A DNA stretch of 64,000 bases from NCBI RefSeq assembly GCF_000002995.4, contig NW_025062475.1:3068528-3132527 (forward strand), given 5' to 3'. Positions 39,369 to 52,752 of this stretch are shown here, in pieces (positions within the stretch are counted from its first letter, which is position 1; every line of letters starts with the position of its first letter). The notes under the pieces are model-generated. The model was given only the letters and a program-made list of their open reading frames with translations. It was not told the DNA's origin and did not search any database. The position numbers and the translations under genes are program-made. Source of the DNA: Brugia malayi. Its lineage: Eukaryota > Nematoda > Chromadorea > Rhabditida > Onchocercidae.

Positions 39369-41231
39369 TTAAATTTGAAAACTGAAATGGTAGATTTCCC
39401 AGAAGTATCTAAATATAATAATCAGAATGCCTCTAACAATATTATTACTAATAATATTATCATCAGCAGAATAACTTTTTATATGATTAGTGACTGGAAT
39501 GAAATTGTATACATTTCTTGAAATAAGCAATGAGCAGTTTAATTCTAAAAAAACCGGAAATTTTAATTCCGGATAAGCCAGTTTTGCTCTACTACCGAGG
39601 AAAGGTAGCAGAAAGGGATATCTAGTTGTAGATAAAATATGTGAAAAAGTGTAAAATGTGTATACATTTATCAATGTCAAAGAATAAAGAAAAATAGATA
39701 TTTAAAGGTGGCAAAATAATTGATCATTTTTATTTAAAAGAAAATGGAGAAAGAGTGAAAGAGAGAGAAGTAGAAAGATAAAGAGAGAAAACATGTTCAA
39801 GAAAAACCAGAAATATATTAAAATTAAGATTGACTAATATTAATTATTGAAGTGATAAAAAAAGATGAATGATACAAGAAAATTAATAAGCGATTAGATT
39901 TTTTAATTTTAAAACATTTTATAGCATTCATTAGAACTAATAATACAATCTAGCAAATTTTAACGTTCTTCTTTTTTGTTGTTTACTTTTTTAATTTAAA
40001 AAAATTATTAACTTAAAATTAAAAATTATTAACTTATTATTCATTCAATTAGCAAAATTTAGAATAAAACAAAATAAGTCATTGCTGCGAAAGCATAAAC
40101 ATTCATACATTTATCATTGATAATTTTTCTCGCTTTTTTGTTAAAAAAAATGAAATATGAATGAATTTAAAATTTTGAATGACATCTATCTTTTTTTCGT
40201 TTTGAAACAAAATTTATATTACAAATATCTTAAATATATTTTGAATAATAGTAAATAGCCTAATGCAAATATGTATATCTAATCTGAATGTAAAATAAAT
40301 GAAAACTAATTCAAGCTGAACAATCATTAGAAAATGTTTTTAACCTATTACACCCTACCATCTACAGTTTCTTGAGTAGGATAAATAAATAAAAGGATGA
40401 TTCTCGACATGATAACAAATATATTATTGCTGTACGTTAGCATAGAACAGCTGTTTGATAAGCATCTTTTTTGTGCTATACGTTTTTCCTCTTTTATCGC
40501 ACTAAGAACTATGAATTTCTGCAAAATGAATGAATGGTTGATAGTGGTGGAAGAGAAACACACTTCTGACACTTCTGAAACATAATAATAGAGTAACTTT
40601 TGCTTACACTTTTCCTTCATAACATAAATAAATCAAATCCCGTGTGACACCAATAAGTAACAGTGATCAGAAAAATACACACATATTATTTTAATTGACT
40701 AATTTCTCATTTTATGTTCAAATTAACTATAATTTCACTTTAATAATTGCAACAGAAGCAAGCAAAGAAAGATAAAATATCAATAATAATAGTTATTGAA
40801 AGACATAAATTATTTGAAGGTATTTAAGCATTTCAAAAGTACTGCTATCATTGACAGATTAGCTGCTTAACCTTCATATTCACAACTGATACAGATGAGA
40901 TGTTTTGTTGAATGATCGAAGAGCTTCTTCCACTTTGATATGAAGGAATGAAAACTTTTCAAATGCTGAAGACATTTGCGCTTGTGCATAACAAAGTTAG
41001 AAATTTAATATTTAGAATGTTGAAGTTGTCATTCATTCTATTAGTTCTATTGTCAGAAAAGCATTTTGGATAGGATAGGACAAGTCTTGCTTTAAGAAAT
41101 TGAGATAGGAAAATGAAAAAAAAAAAAGTGGAAAAGAAGAAATGATTTACGCAGTAGTGCTCCATTTTTGCTATAAAAACCATTTCTCTGTGGTTAGCAT
41201 TTTTTTTTTCTCCCGGGAAATCACTTAGCAA
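39369..41231 (-). other. Cluster of three 90-103-codon minus-strand frames, function unknown
   Basis: Minus-strand open frames lie at 39369-39680 (103 aa), 40348-40620 (90 aa) and 40959-41231 (90 aa), in DNA less AT-rich than its surroundings. Parts read like ordinary protein (SRAKLAYPELKFPVFLELN; AIKEEKRIAQKRCLSNSC) without homopolymer bias. I recognise no domain, the frames are not clearly joined by splice sites, and a 62-codon plus frame overlaps the second. They may be pseudogene remnants, exons of an unknown gene, or chance. Confidence 0.2.
39554..39572. repeat. Short inverted repeat with CCGGAA / TTCCGG arms
   Basis: CCGGAAATT and AATTCCGG enclose a very short spacer. It shares arms with the hairpin at 5821-5838. 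Confidence 0.6.
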
Positions 41232-41457
41232 ATTTTCACCAATCAGCTAATATGACTAGAATCACAAAGAGTTTCTTAAACTATCAAAAACTCTCTCCAA
41301 ACATTTTCAACAAGCTTTTTCCTCTGATCATTATTTGTGCAAAAATTTTCAATGAAAACTTTAACAAAACAAATAAAAAGCAATAAAAATTTTAACACGA
41401 AAATAAAATGCAATAAAAATTTAAAGTAATTAAAAGCAATAAAAATTTAGAGTCATA

Positions 41458-41925
41458 TTACGGTAGAGAAATCAATTATATGTAATATTAATAAGATATG
41501 ACAAAATAGCAAAAATGTTAGTGAATTAAAGAAAAGGCAAGCAAATTGCATCATTATTAATCTTATGTTACGGTAGAGAAGCCAATTGACCATTACGGTA
41601 GAGAAATTAATTGTCACCAATACCTATTACGGTAGAAAAACTGTTATTAACTACTACGGTGAAGGAATTGTCACCATTACTTGCTACGGTAAACAAATTA
41701 ATTGTTATTAATTGTGCATTATAGTAAATTGAGGTAGAAAAATTAGTTACCATTATTACCTATTATATTATTAACTATTGTGATAGGGAAATTGTCACCA
41801 TTAAGTGTGACAGTAATGAAATGGCTATTAGCTATTACGGTATGCTATTAGCTATTACGGTAGGTAAATTAATTATCATAATTAAATGTACATTGTAGTA
41901 GAGAAAACTATTAATTAATTGCATT
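41458..41925. repeat. Highly diverged minisatellite built on ATTACGGTAGAGAA
   Basis: ttacggta, with variants tacggtga, ctacggtaa, gtgacagta and attatagta, recurs about ten times from 41459 to 41900. Copies are usually followed by gaaattaatt and gtcaccatta, and spacing is roughly 35-40 bp. Decay towards the right suggests an old array. Confidence 0.7.
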
Positions 41926-42301
41926 ACACTAAAGAAATTGAACAAAACAATGAAGAGATGAAATAAATTTTGGAACAATGAGATCGAAAAAGAGATAGGC
42001 ATAAGATAAGTGCGAAATAATTTATTTTCCAAACATAAATAATGGTGTAGATGTATGTTTTTAAGGACCTACCCTTATTTAATGTTTGTTTTGCAAATAT
42101 TGGGTGAGAAAAAAGACATTAATGTGTATTTCCTTGACTTTAACCATAAAACCTTTTTCAGTATGTCTCATATTTCTTCATTCTTTTCGTAAATTATTGA
42201 ATAATAAACATCTTTAGGATTGTTAAGATGAAAGAATTTATACATAGAATGGATCGTAGATTTATAATTTCAGACTTTTTTTTCAAGTCAAATTTGAAGT
42301 C

Positions 42302-42323
42302 AGTGAGAGAGAGAGAGAGGGAC
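42302..42323. repeat. GA microsatellite
   Basis: About 8 GA units on the plus strand. Confidence 0.8.
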
Positions 42324-43056
42324 ATAGCAAGGGACAAAAGTGGAAATTAGTTATTTCAATAACAACTTGTTTGTTAAATTTTCAGCAAAAGTTAAAATTG
42401 AAATTGTCACTTCAAAAATATTTCATATCGGAACAAGTGTAGAATAGTATTTGCTTCAGAATTATTTTAAATAAGTCATTAAAAAAAAGCATATGTATAT
42501 ATTGCACTGTTTGTATAATTTGTATAAAAATAAATTGATTCTAAATTTGAGTAAATTTTTTTTTTTTAAATTTACATGATATTACATCATCCATTCCTTA
42601 TTCAACGAACACTTCCTTTCAACAATATAAATTATGCATTGAAGTGGAATTAACGACACTCCAAATGATTCAATTTTATTGTTTATCTATTAACTTCTTT
42701 CTTTCTTTGAAATTTCTACTACCTGTAAATTTGATTCATAGCAAAGCAAAGATAAAATTAATTAGCATTAATGCTTCAAAAACAATTTAAATATTTCACA
42801 CATTTAACGATAAGCATGTCATTTATACAATACAACATATTAATTAATCAGTTATCTTATATATTAATTAATCAGTTATCATTCACCTAACACTCTCATG
42901 CTTTTCAGAGATTAAAATTACAAGGATTGTAAATTTCAAACTAGTTGTTAATATAGCTATGATTAAAGCTCATTTAACAATTAAGCATCAATTATTGATT
43001 TAATTAAATGATAATTCTATAAATTACATTTTGCAAATCTTCGTAATTAATAAAAC

Positions 43057-43164
43057 TTACTTTTCCGAAGCAAATAAAAAATGTGCGATTGCGCCAAATA
43101 CTGCGAATCCCATTGAATCATTCGTTCCATTCTGCTTGTTGTTATCAGAACAATAAAATTTTCT
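43057..43164 (-). CDS. Candidate exon, membrane-protein-like, unassigned
   Basis: On the minus strand, acceptor gcactaatttag is followed by 35 codons then TAA, or alternatively by a strong donor (aaaa|gtaagt) at 43061. The translation starts RKFYCSDNNKQNG and continues MGFAVFGAIAHFLFASEK, a hydrophobic Gly/Ala-patterned segment like a membrane helix of a tetraspan or MARVEL-type protein. I could not find compatible neighbouring exons: a TM-like frame at about 43550-43620 has no AG in frame to begin it. An open frame of this length is not rare by chance here, so this is a candidate only. Confidence 0.25.
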   Translation of the reverse strand, partial: RKFYCSDNNKQNGTNDSMGFAVFGAIAHFLFASEK

Positions 43165-45400
43165 CTAAATTAGTGCTTTCAATAATCACTGATTATTTGA
43201 AATGAACAAATTAACTGAATGAAACGATCTTATCAACTACTATTATTTCATCAAGCGCTTTACATCTGTACGCCAATAAGCAATTAATTATTATTTGCAA
43301 TCAAAATTATTAGACAAATTAACTAAAAATAATTGCTATGTTTAAATTTTAGACAAAATTCAAAAAATTGGTTAGTTTAAAGATAATTTTTTTTTTAAAA
43401 AAAAGCATTTAGAAATTTATAGACTGTCAAGCAAAATGATTATATTTTTTTTTTTAATTTATCTGAGCATTTAAATCGATTTTAGAATTTTTTTTTTTAA
43501 TTTAACAAATTATCTACTCAAATTAATTAAGACAATGAAACTAACTAATACCTCAAATAAAAGAATTAATAATAATAGGAAAAAAATTGCATTTCCACGT
43601 GGCGTTTGTTTTGTAAATGCAATATAAATTGAATTAAAAATATACAAATTATTAATAAGTTATAAGAAGCTTAAATTGATTTCACTTTTATAAATACATC
43701 GAATGTATGGTAGGTAGCACAGTTACATTTTGCTTCATTTGCATATTGTTTTGATAAATAGATATGTGGCAATTTTTTTGCCAAGTTTATTTAATCATTT
43801 ATCCAAATACAAATAAAACTCAAAAATTATCTACAGTATTTTTTATGAAATATGAGAATTAAAACATTTTAAATTTTATAAAACGGAATTAATATTTTTA
43901 TTTGACAGTTTTGATTTATTTATTTTTGCTTTTTTTAATTAATTGCTATCCGTTAAATCATTTATTTTAGTTATTTATTTTAAGCTAGAAATCATTTATT
44001 TTAAGCTCGAAACCAGTTAAGCAATTAATTGCTCAAATTGATTTTGCTTCTTCCTGTAAATCAAAATTTCAATTAACCGATATATTCTTAATTTTTTTTT
44101 TCTTTTTTTGTCACTAGATTTGAGATCAAATTAGATAATTGTTTTTAAATGTGTTTAAATGTTAGAACTTGAAATTGAGCAACATTCCTAAAAAAAAAAA
44201 AAAGTATGTTTTGGAATAAATAAATAAGCAAAAGGTACTTGTTTTTTTAAGTCGTAAATTTCCTGCAAAATTTAAATTTAAACTTTTTTCTCTTTTACTT
44301 TTAAAAAAAATTTTTAGTTTAACTTATTTGAAATGACATTTCTTTCATACATTTTACTTCCTACTTTTTACTTTTTTACTTTTATTACCTTTCTTTGAAT
44401 TCGGATAAATAGCTGAATTCAACTAATTGTGTTTAATGAAGCTTTAAAAGTAGTCATAACACCATCCATTTATTATATTTCAAAAATTTTCACTCTTTTA
44501 ATTATTTATATTTGTATATGATAATGACTTGGGAATGAATTATAATTTAAAAACCAAACGACTAAATGAATTATCGAAATCTTTACTTTCATACTAAAAG
44601 TTGTTTTTTTTTTGTTTTTCAAGCAAAAAAAAATCATACTTAATTTAATAGTTTTCGATTATATAAACAAAAACTTTAATTTAAAATTTTCATTTTTGAT
44701 TAATTAATTTGCAATATAAATTCATTATTATTAGATATCTGATATGTATTTGAAATATTGCTAATGCTTTTATTAAAAGTCTGGAAGTCTTTTATTAGAA
44801 GTTTAGCATTTCAGAAATAAAATTATTTTCAAAGTTATATGATTAAAAAAAAATTAGTTAAAAAATCAAAAAAATTTATCTGAAATTTTTTCTGATTTGA
44901 TTTTAGAATTAAAAAAAAAAACTTGTCAATTTAGATATTTTTTTCAATTTCTGATAATTTCATTTTTTGATTTCATTTGTTTTTTCCTATTAAACTGAAA
45001 TAGTTTGCCTGAATAAAATGAAAATAATATGAAAAAAATAATATCTCTTAAGTTGTAAAATTTAAAAAAAAATTCCAAAAAAAAAAACTAAAAAAATTTC
45101 AATAAATATTAAACAATTTTTCATTTTATTGCAAGCTAAGAATGCAATAATTCTATAATTCTAATTGTTATTAAAAGATTTTTATAATTATCAGTACAAG
45201 CATTTAATTTTATCATCTTCTTATCGTTATCAGCTTTTCCACATGATAACTAATAATTTGATATAAATATATTTTGAAAGAATTATATTGTTTGTAATAG
45301 GAATAAATAACTGTCATGTTAATTTATCAGATGATAAAGTGATAAGACGAGAAAACACATACGGCAGAAAAGAGAACACATAGGAGGTGGATAGTGAACT

Positions 45401-45475
45401 AATTAATTAATTAATTAATTAGCTCTCAACAAATAAAATATCGGATAAAGCAGTGACTTAATTAATTAATTAAGC
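45401..45475. repeat. Two TTAATTAA-type runs
   Basis: Runs of (TTAA/AATT)n at about 45401-45421 and 45458-45474. Each is self-complementary and packed with TAAT cores. Confidence 0.65.
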
Positions 45476-48400
45476 AATCTGTGCTAATAATATTTTCTTC
45501 TGCTCTTCCTGCAACTACCAATGAATTCAGGTCGTTGTGGTCGAAAAAAACCGATCTCATTGACTATTTCACCTTTAACCCCTAGTTGAGATAATATTTT
45601 TTCTTGTTTAGCAAATCTTCAATAAACTTTTATATTTCTTATAATACTCAGTTTACTTAAATTAATCAATTTCCGCATAAGCATACAGATTGCGTCATTT
45701 GCGCCTAAGCATAATGCATGTAGAAAAACGTACATACAACATAATAAGTTTCTTTATTTTTGTTTTGGAAGAAATTGAATTAATTAAAATAAATAAAAAA
45801 CAAAAGGAGAAGAAGGAAATACGTAGAGTTAAAAGAAATAATTAATTAATCAGAAGCGGAAAAAGATAAAAGATAAGACAGATCATTCATGAAAGAAATT
45901 GTTGGCAAAGATGAGTTTCGGTTATTTATTCACATTATCAAACAATCCGATTTTCCGGTTTTTCTTTTCATAATATTTCAAAAACAATCGATTTATGCTT
46001 TTTTATTGCAAATATCAACTAACAATTATAAAGAAAAAATGCAAATGTAATTAATTATTCAAATCTGTCACATTAGATTGAAATGAATTTAATAATAATC
46101 AAATTAATTTTAACTTTATCAATTATTTTAACATTAAATTCAATAGAATTCATAAGTAAATAGTAGAATAAAAATAGCATATCTTTTCAATTTGTTTATG
46201 TATTTTAAAATTTGGTTCGACTTTTTCTTTTTTTGAAGAAAAAAACAAGAAAAATTAGAAACAATAAAAATATTCGGAAGATATCATGATATTCTTTTTG
46301 GCTGTCAACATGATTATATTTTGGCATTAATTAATTTAAATGTTATTTTTAAAAAAAATGAATTTTAATCATAAAATAATGATTAGAGTAAAATAAAACC
46401 TACGAGTGATAAGTAAGAAATTGATTGAAATATATTCAGAAAAATGTTTTTGTTTATAAAATATACCAAAAAAAAAAAAAAAAAAAAAAAAAAGGAGTAT
46501 TGTTAATTTGTTTTTCTTTTTCTTTTTAATAATTCTAATAAATATAAATTTTAATTCTTTTAATCCAAAATGGATAATTCCTTTTTTTTTTTTTTTTTTT
46601 TTTTGCTTTGTCAACAAAACAATTTCATTTCTTAAAATATTTTTGCAATGTTTTAAAAATTAATAATTTTCAATTCATTTTACTTTTTGTAAACTTATAA
46701 TTAACTATCAGTTTTGTTAACAAAATGAGCTTATTTTACATTTCATTTTGCTAATAGTGCACTTCAATTTTTTTTTTTTCTTTTTTTTTGTGCTAAATTT
46801 AAGGAAGCACTTAGTAGATTAATTTATGTTAGAATGGATAAAAGCAACTCACATAATTTGCTATTTCCTGACAAAAAAAAAAAGAGGAAATTTCTTTTTT
46901 CAATTTTTATTTTATTTATTTTTTTTTTTTTCAATTGAATGACGACAATCCAATTTTTTTTTTCTTGGTGGAAGGGTGACATTTCTTCGCCAAATTTTTG
47001 ACAAAAATTTGAATTGACCGTTTTTTTTTTCTCTTCAACAAATTTTTATGAGATAAATATTTATTGAATTACTCAAACAAAAAAAAATTTAGCGTTAACA
47101 TTTTTTATTATTTCTATCTAATATAATTTAAAAGTTAATTTAAATTTAATAAACTGAATGTTTTATTTTCAAAAATGCATTTAGTTGGCTTAAATTCCGG
47201 AAACAAAGCATTCCGATTTTAAGCTTTGTCCAATTACAATATTTATTGTAAATAAAAAAAAAAAAAAAAACATCTATTCGTTATGTTTTAATTTTTAATC
47301 TTTTATCCAAAATGACATATTGTGAAGAAGTTGGTCAATTTATTAGAAAAAGTTAAAAAAATTGTAAGACTAAAGAGAATTAATTTTTTAATTTTATAAA
47401 TGAGAGATTTAAATGCTAAAAATTTAGAGTCTAAAAATTGAAACTTAATTTGCATTTAATGAAAAGAGAAAAAAAAATGATTTATAAATAAAAAGAGAGA
47501 GAATTTGTCAGTTGTGTAAGGCTTTTTGCATTGGTTCTAATATGTAAACAAAAAACTGAAACATATTTGTGTAAGTAAAGAAGAAAAAGCTTAAGTATAG
47601 TGGTATTATCATTATTAGTCTAAGCTTTTTTTTTGTTTTCAGGCCAAATACTTTTGGCTAAAATATTTATTTAAAAAAAAAAAAACGCTGCTATTTATTT
47701 ATTTTTAGCTAATCTTTAAGTTCTTTCTTTTTAAAAATTTTTTTAGTACAAAATATTTTGAGCATTATTATATATGACAAATTCAAAGTTATAAATTCAT
47801 ATATTTTTATTTTAAATGCTATTATTAATGCATGTTATTGAAGGATATTTAAATAAATATAGCCTAATTAGATAAATTTAATTAATTAGATAAATTTTGC
47901 ATTAATTTTCATTGTCTTAATAACTTTATATACACTCATTTAATAAATATTATTTCAAATTGTATAAAATAAATTTAAAAAATTTTTGAAATATTTTAAG
48001 ATAATTAAAAAAAAAAAAGGTAGATAACTCCTGTATTATTTTGTAATTTTTATTGGTATTTATCGAAAAATTTATTCGATTCCTAATTTTCATTGCAGCT
48101 TAATTCCCGATTATAATCATTTTTTCATCTTTACAAATCAACTTTTATCAAGCAGCAAATAATTGAATTTAAAAAATTAAATTTTAAGATCAAAAAACAA
48201 AAAGAAAAAACAAAGAAAATTAGTAATAATGCATTTTTTGATTTATTTTATATCTGTTATTAACATTTACTGTGCAATTCGTCGTATTTTATCGTTTAAT
48301 CTTTTATATAAAATAAACACATAGTGAAAAAGTTAACTTATAAAGAAATTTAAAAATATTCCTTTGAATAACTTTATATTAATTTTTAATTTTGAATAAT

Positions 48401-51400
48401 TTAATCCAAATGAGAAATTTAAATAATAAAAACTTATCGTTTAAATAACGAAATTTAGTAAAAAAAAAAAAAAGATTTTGTAAGCAGAAGAAGGTGTATT
48501 GCTTTTATTTTTTTCAATAATAACAATATTTATTATTATTTAAAATTTTTTAAGTATTTTTTCTTTCTATTTTATTAGTCAAATAAGTGATTAATAATAA
48601 TTAATTTTAAAGACAATTGCATATTCAATGGAAAATATTGCCTAAAAATTATAAATATTTAATTAATACGATCAAACAGTTTAATGTCTAATATATAAAA
48701 ACTTTCAATTTTCTCTTTTAATAATAATAAATAATTGAAATTAGAAATGTTTCAATTGTAAATGATAAAAAGTGCAAATGCTATTATCAGTGATAACATT
48801 ATCTTTGTTTATTGCTCGTGTCTATCACAATTTAAATTAATTAAATATGCAAATGCTAATGACGAAAGTAAAAAGTATGTTTCCAGGGTAGTAATTTCGT
48901 AGTGAAAATGAATTCAAAGAAAAATATCACACAGACAGCTGAAAATTTGAGGTGAAAAAGTTAAGAATATACAAAATTAAAATTTCTAAATGAGATATGA
49001 GCAATTGATTTTCTTGAAACGATAAAGTATTGAATGAAAATATAAAATTCTTATTTGATCATAAATGAGAAAAATATAGAGCAAAGAGAAAAAAAAAACA
49101 TAAATTAATTTTAATATGCTTTCAAAATTTTAGAATACACAAAAGAAGAAAGATTCTGTATAAAAATTTAAAAGTGCTACGGATTTCTTTTTTTTTTTTT
49201 TGAAATATGGTTGAGTAAATCTACAATAAACAGTACCGTAATTTTACCTAAATCATTCCGGAAGATTTATCCAGCTGTCATTCGAGGTTAATTATCACTA
49301 TCAATTTCATTATCATTATCACATATATCCTTTCATAAAGGGCAGTTACATTACATTAAGTATTTTGAGTAATATATGATATAAAATCACTACTAAATTT
49401 CATAAATTATCTATTTAAATTATCATATAAAATGTCATTACAAACAATTAATATTTTAGATTTACAATCATTTGAATTTCATTAATTCGATTCCTGCATT
49501 TACAGTTTTTTTTTTCCTTTCACTTTTCATACGACAAACTCTCTTTAAATTTGTGAATTAAAGAAATTATAAATTATAAAAAAAATTAAATTTTTATCAT
49601 CATAAAAATTAAATTTTAATTACAGTGGCATGTTTATCATTTCTGCTGCTTGAATTCGATAGATGGAAATTTCAAGGTTGTCTATTATTAGTGATAAGAA
49701 GATATCCGTGATAAATGATAATTTGAATAAACTAGCGGACCTTTTATCTTTAATTTTTTGCCTAATCACTGTCTTATACTAAAATGAAACTATCTTAAAA
49801 ATATTAAAATAACAAAAAAAAAAAACATAAAAAAATAGGTGTTGTCTAATAACAGTTAAAAAATTGATAAAAAGATTGAAAAACCACAATTTTTACCCAA
49901 TCCATTAGTCTATATCTATCAAATTTAATAATATATTATTAATTAATAATTAGTAAAATAAAGTATAAACTAATAATTTTTTTAATTTTAATCGCTTTTA
50001 GCGCAATATTTTCTTGACATTTCCTTGATTTTTTAATTCCTAAATTATACTAATAAAAGTAACAATTTATGCGATTACCGTCATTAAATTGAAATTGAAG
50101 CTAGCAAAACAATAAGCAAACTTGTGAAAATTATTTCAAATTAAAATTTAAAAAAAGATTGAAGAGATTCTCACATAATACCATTCATCATATTTTTAAT
50201 AAATAATAAAATTTTTCAATTTATATTTGTTAAAAAAACTGTCATTAAAAAAAAAATATTTGAAAATTTTTGCACTTCAAATATTTTCAATCTTCATTGG
50301 TTAAAAAGTGAAACACTTTTTTTTTTTTCATTCATTTCTATTTCTGATAATTGATATTCAGTACGAAATTGATTAGAAATGAATTATCAATGAAATTTAA
50401 ACTACAAAATTTAATCGATTACATATTGAAATGAATTACGAATGCTAATAACAAAACATTCAAAAAATATTATTCAAAAAAGGAGAAAAAGTATATTACT
50501 ATACATTCTCTCAATCTTTTACAATTTCAATTCAATTTATAAATTACTAGCATTTTTTTTTTTAAAAAAAGAAATTTATTATTTCATAATTGTTTCTGAA
50601 TTAATAGATTTAATACTTATTCTAAAAATTAAATATTAATTAGTGCTATAAAAATGGGAAATATCACAACTTATTGTTTATTTCTTCTGTCACTCTTTAA
50701 TTATAAATTAACTTCAAGTTTGTTTAATAATGAAAATAAAAATTTCTAAAAAAGCCAAGAAGATGATGATATTTCCATTGATCTTCTTGGCTTTTACTAA
50801 GTCTTGTCTATTTATTAAGCCTTGCTTTACTTCAACATTATTTGCTATGGAATTCTTCTCAAACATTTTTTTTTTGTTTGTTTGTTTGTTTGTTTTTTTT
50901 TTATTTTTTTCACAAATAAACAAAAACAAATATCTGAAATGGAATTGATATTTTAAACTGCATTTCATAAAAGCATCAATTATAGTAATGAAATAAAGAA
51001 ATGATATTTCTATTGCAAATTAATTACATATTATTTGCTGATGTAATAATATTAGGCAAATTAATTCAAATTGTTTGTAAAATAAATGAAAAAATGTGTA
51101 CATCTATTTGATAATATTTGTATTTGAGGAAGTGGTTGAATTTGAAATTATCAAAATTAATTTCACTACTAAATAATAAAATCTGATAGCTAACTTAGCT
51201 CTGATAGCTAACACTCATTGCTTCTAATTATTATATGCTAGCAATAATTCTTAGATTCTTAGCAATAGTTTAACTACAAATTATAATTCATCAATCGCAC
51301 TTTCTATCGAATTTTCTCGAAATGTAGCAAAAATTATTAACTTTAAGCACTGATATAATTTATTAAGAATTTAAATTAAAACGATGAATAATTTTGCTGT

Positions 51401-52602
51401 ATTTAAATAAGCTTCTTATTAAAATAGTAATATTTATTTATTAATTTATTAACAAACAATTCAAATTTAAGCCATTTTTTGTTTATTTTTTAGAAAAATA
51501 AGCAAAAAAAAAGAAAAGAAAACATAATTTCTTCCAATCTTATTCAATTCAATGTTTACTTTTATGAGTATTTAGATTTATTGTTTGTTAAAATGTTTGC
51601 ATCAAACTTCAAAAAACAGAGCTATTTTAAAATTCTTAGAAATTCAAAAGAAAAAAAGAGAAAAAAAGCATCAATATAGCATGTAGAAATCTCAAAATAA
51701 TTCATCGTACAATTTCCAAAGCATTTAAAATTAGAAATAATAGCTTAAAAAAGAAATTGAAAATTTATGGCTAATAATTAAGCAAATGATATGATTTTTT
51801 AAATATTTTTCTTATGTAATGCAATGCATAGTGTTTTACTTCTCTAAATTAGAAAAATAAAAATTCAAAAAAAAAAAAAAAAAAAAAAAACATTTAAAAG
51901 CTTTTGAACATTTTAAATTTTAGCAATACAATAATTTCAGCACATATTTTTTTTTTAATTTTGTCATTTAGGAAAGCTATGATTTTAGAATTATTCATGA
52001 AATTAAGCAAATTTGTACAAATCAACAAAATATCAAAATATTCTACCTTATCACACTGATAATAACTATCATAATGACTGTATATCATTAATTTTAGGGA
52101 AAAAAATATTCACATCTTCACTAACTTAAATATATTATTTCATCAGTTCATGTTATCACTTCTCAAAATTCCATAATATATAGAAATTATAATTGAAAAA
52201 ATATAAATTAAAAAAGTTCATAACAAAATAGTACTGAGAAAAGTGTATGCATACAATTACTTACTTAAATATTTACTTACTTAAGATATAATTACTTAAT
52301 CAACGGTTTCTCCGACTTATGGTATAAGTATTGAAAAGTAATTCATTTTTTTTACATCTGATCTTTTCAATCTCAAATTAACTTTAATGTTCGATTGATC
52401 TTTAATCTTCTCTAATAATTTGTTTCTCTATAGCGATATAATTTTATATAGAATTTCACCTAAATTCAGTCATCCATTAATCTCGCATTTTTCCCTTACA
52501 AAATGACAAACTGTCGTAAATAATCACAATGTCACATAATTTGATATTCAAGAAATAAAAAAAAATTGCTTTTCTTCTTTCCACTAAATCAATAAATCAC
52601 AT

Positions 52603-52752
52603 ATTGATCTATCCAATCAAAATTGTTCTATCTAATCAAGACATTGATCTATCCAATCAAAATTGTTCTATCAATCAAAACATTGATCTATCCAATCAAA
52701 ATTGTTCTATCTAATCAAGACATTGATCTATCTAATCAAAATTGATCTATCC
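52603..52752. repeat. Tandem array, unit about 40 bp, about four copies
   Basis: Units contain attgatctatccaatcaa, then aattgttctatct, then aatcaagac. Copies differ by small deletions (ctaatcaag/caatcaaa). Three copies keep CCAAT and all keep ATCAA half-sites. The last copy is diverged. Confidence 0.85.

Noticed and set aside
43550..43620. Minus-strand TM-like stretch (TKQTPRGNAIFFLLLL) as an exon upstream of the 43057 candidate
   Set aside because: Within its open frame there is no AG acceptor or ATG that could begin the exon, and the Leu run comes from a T/A-rich tract.
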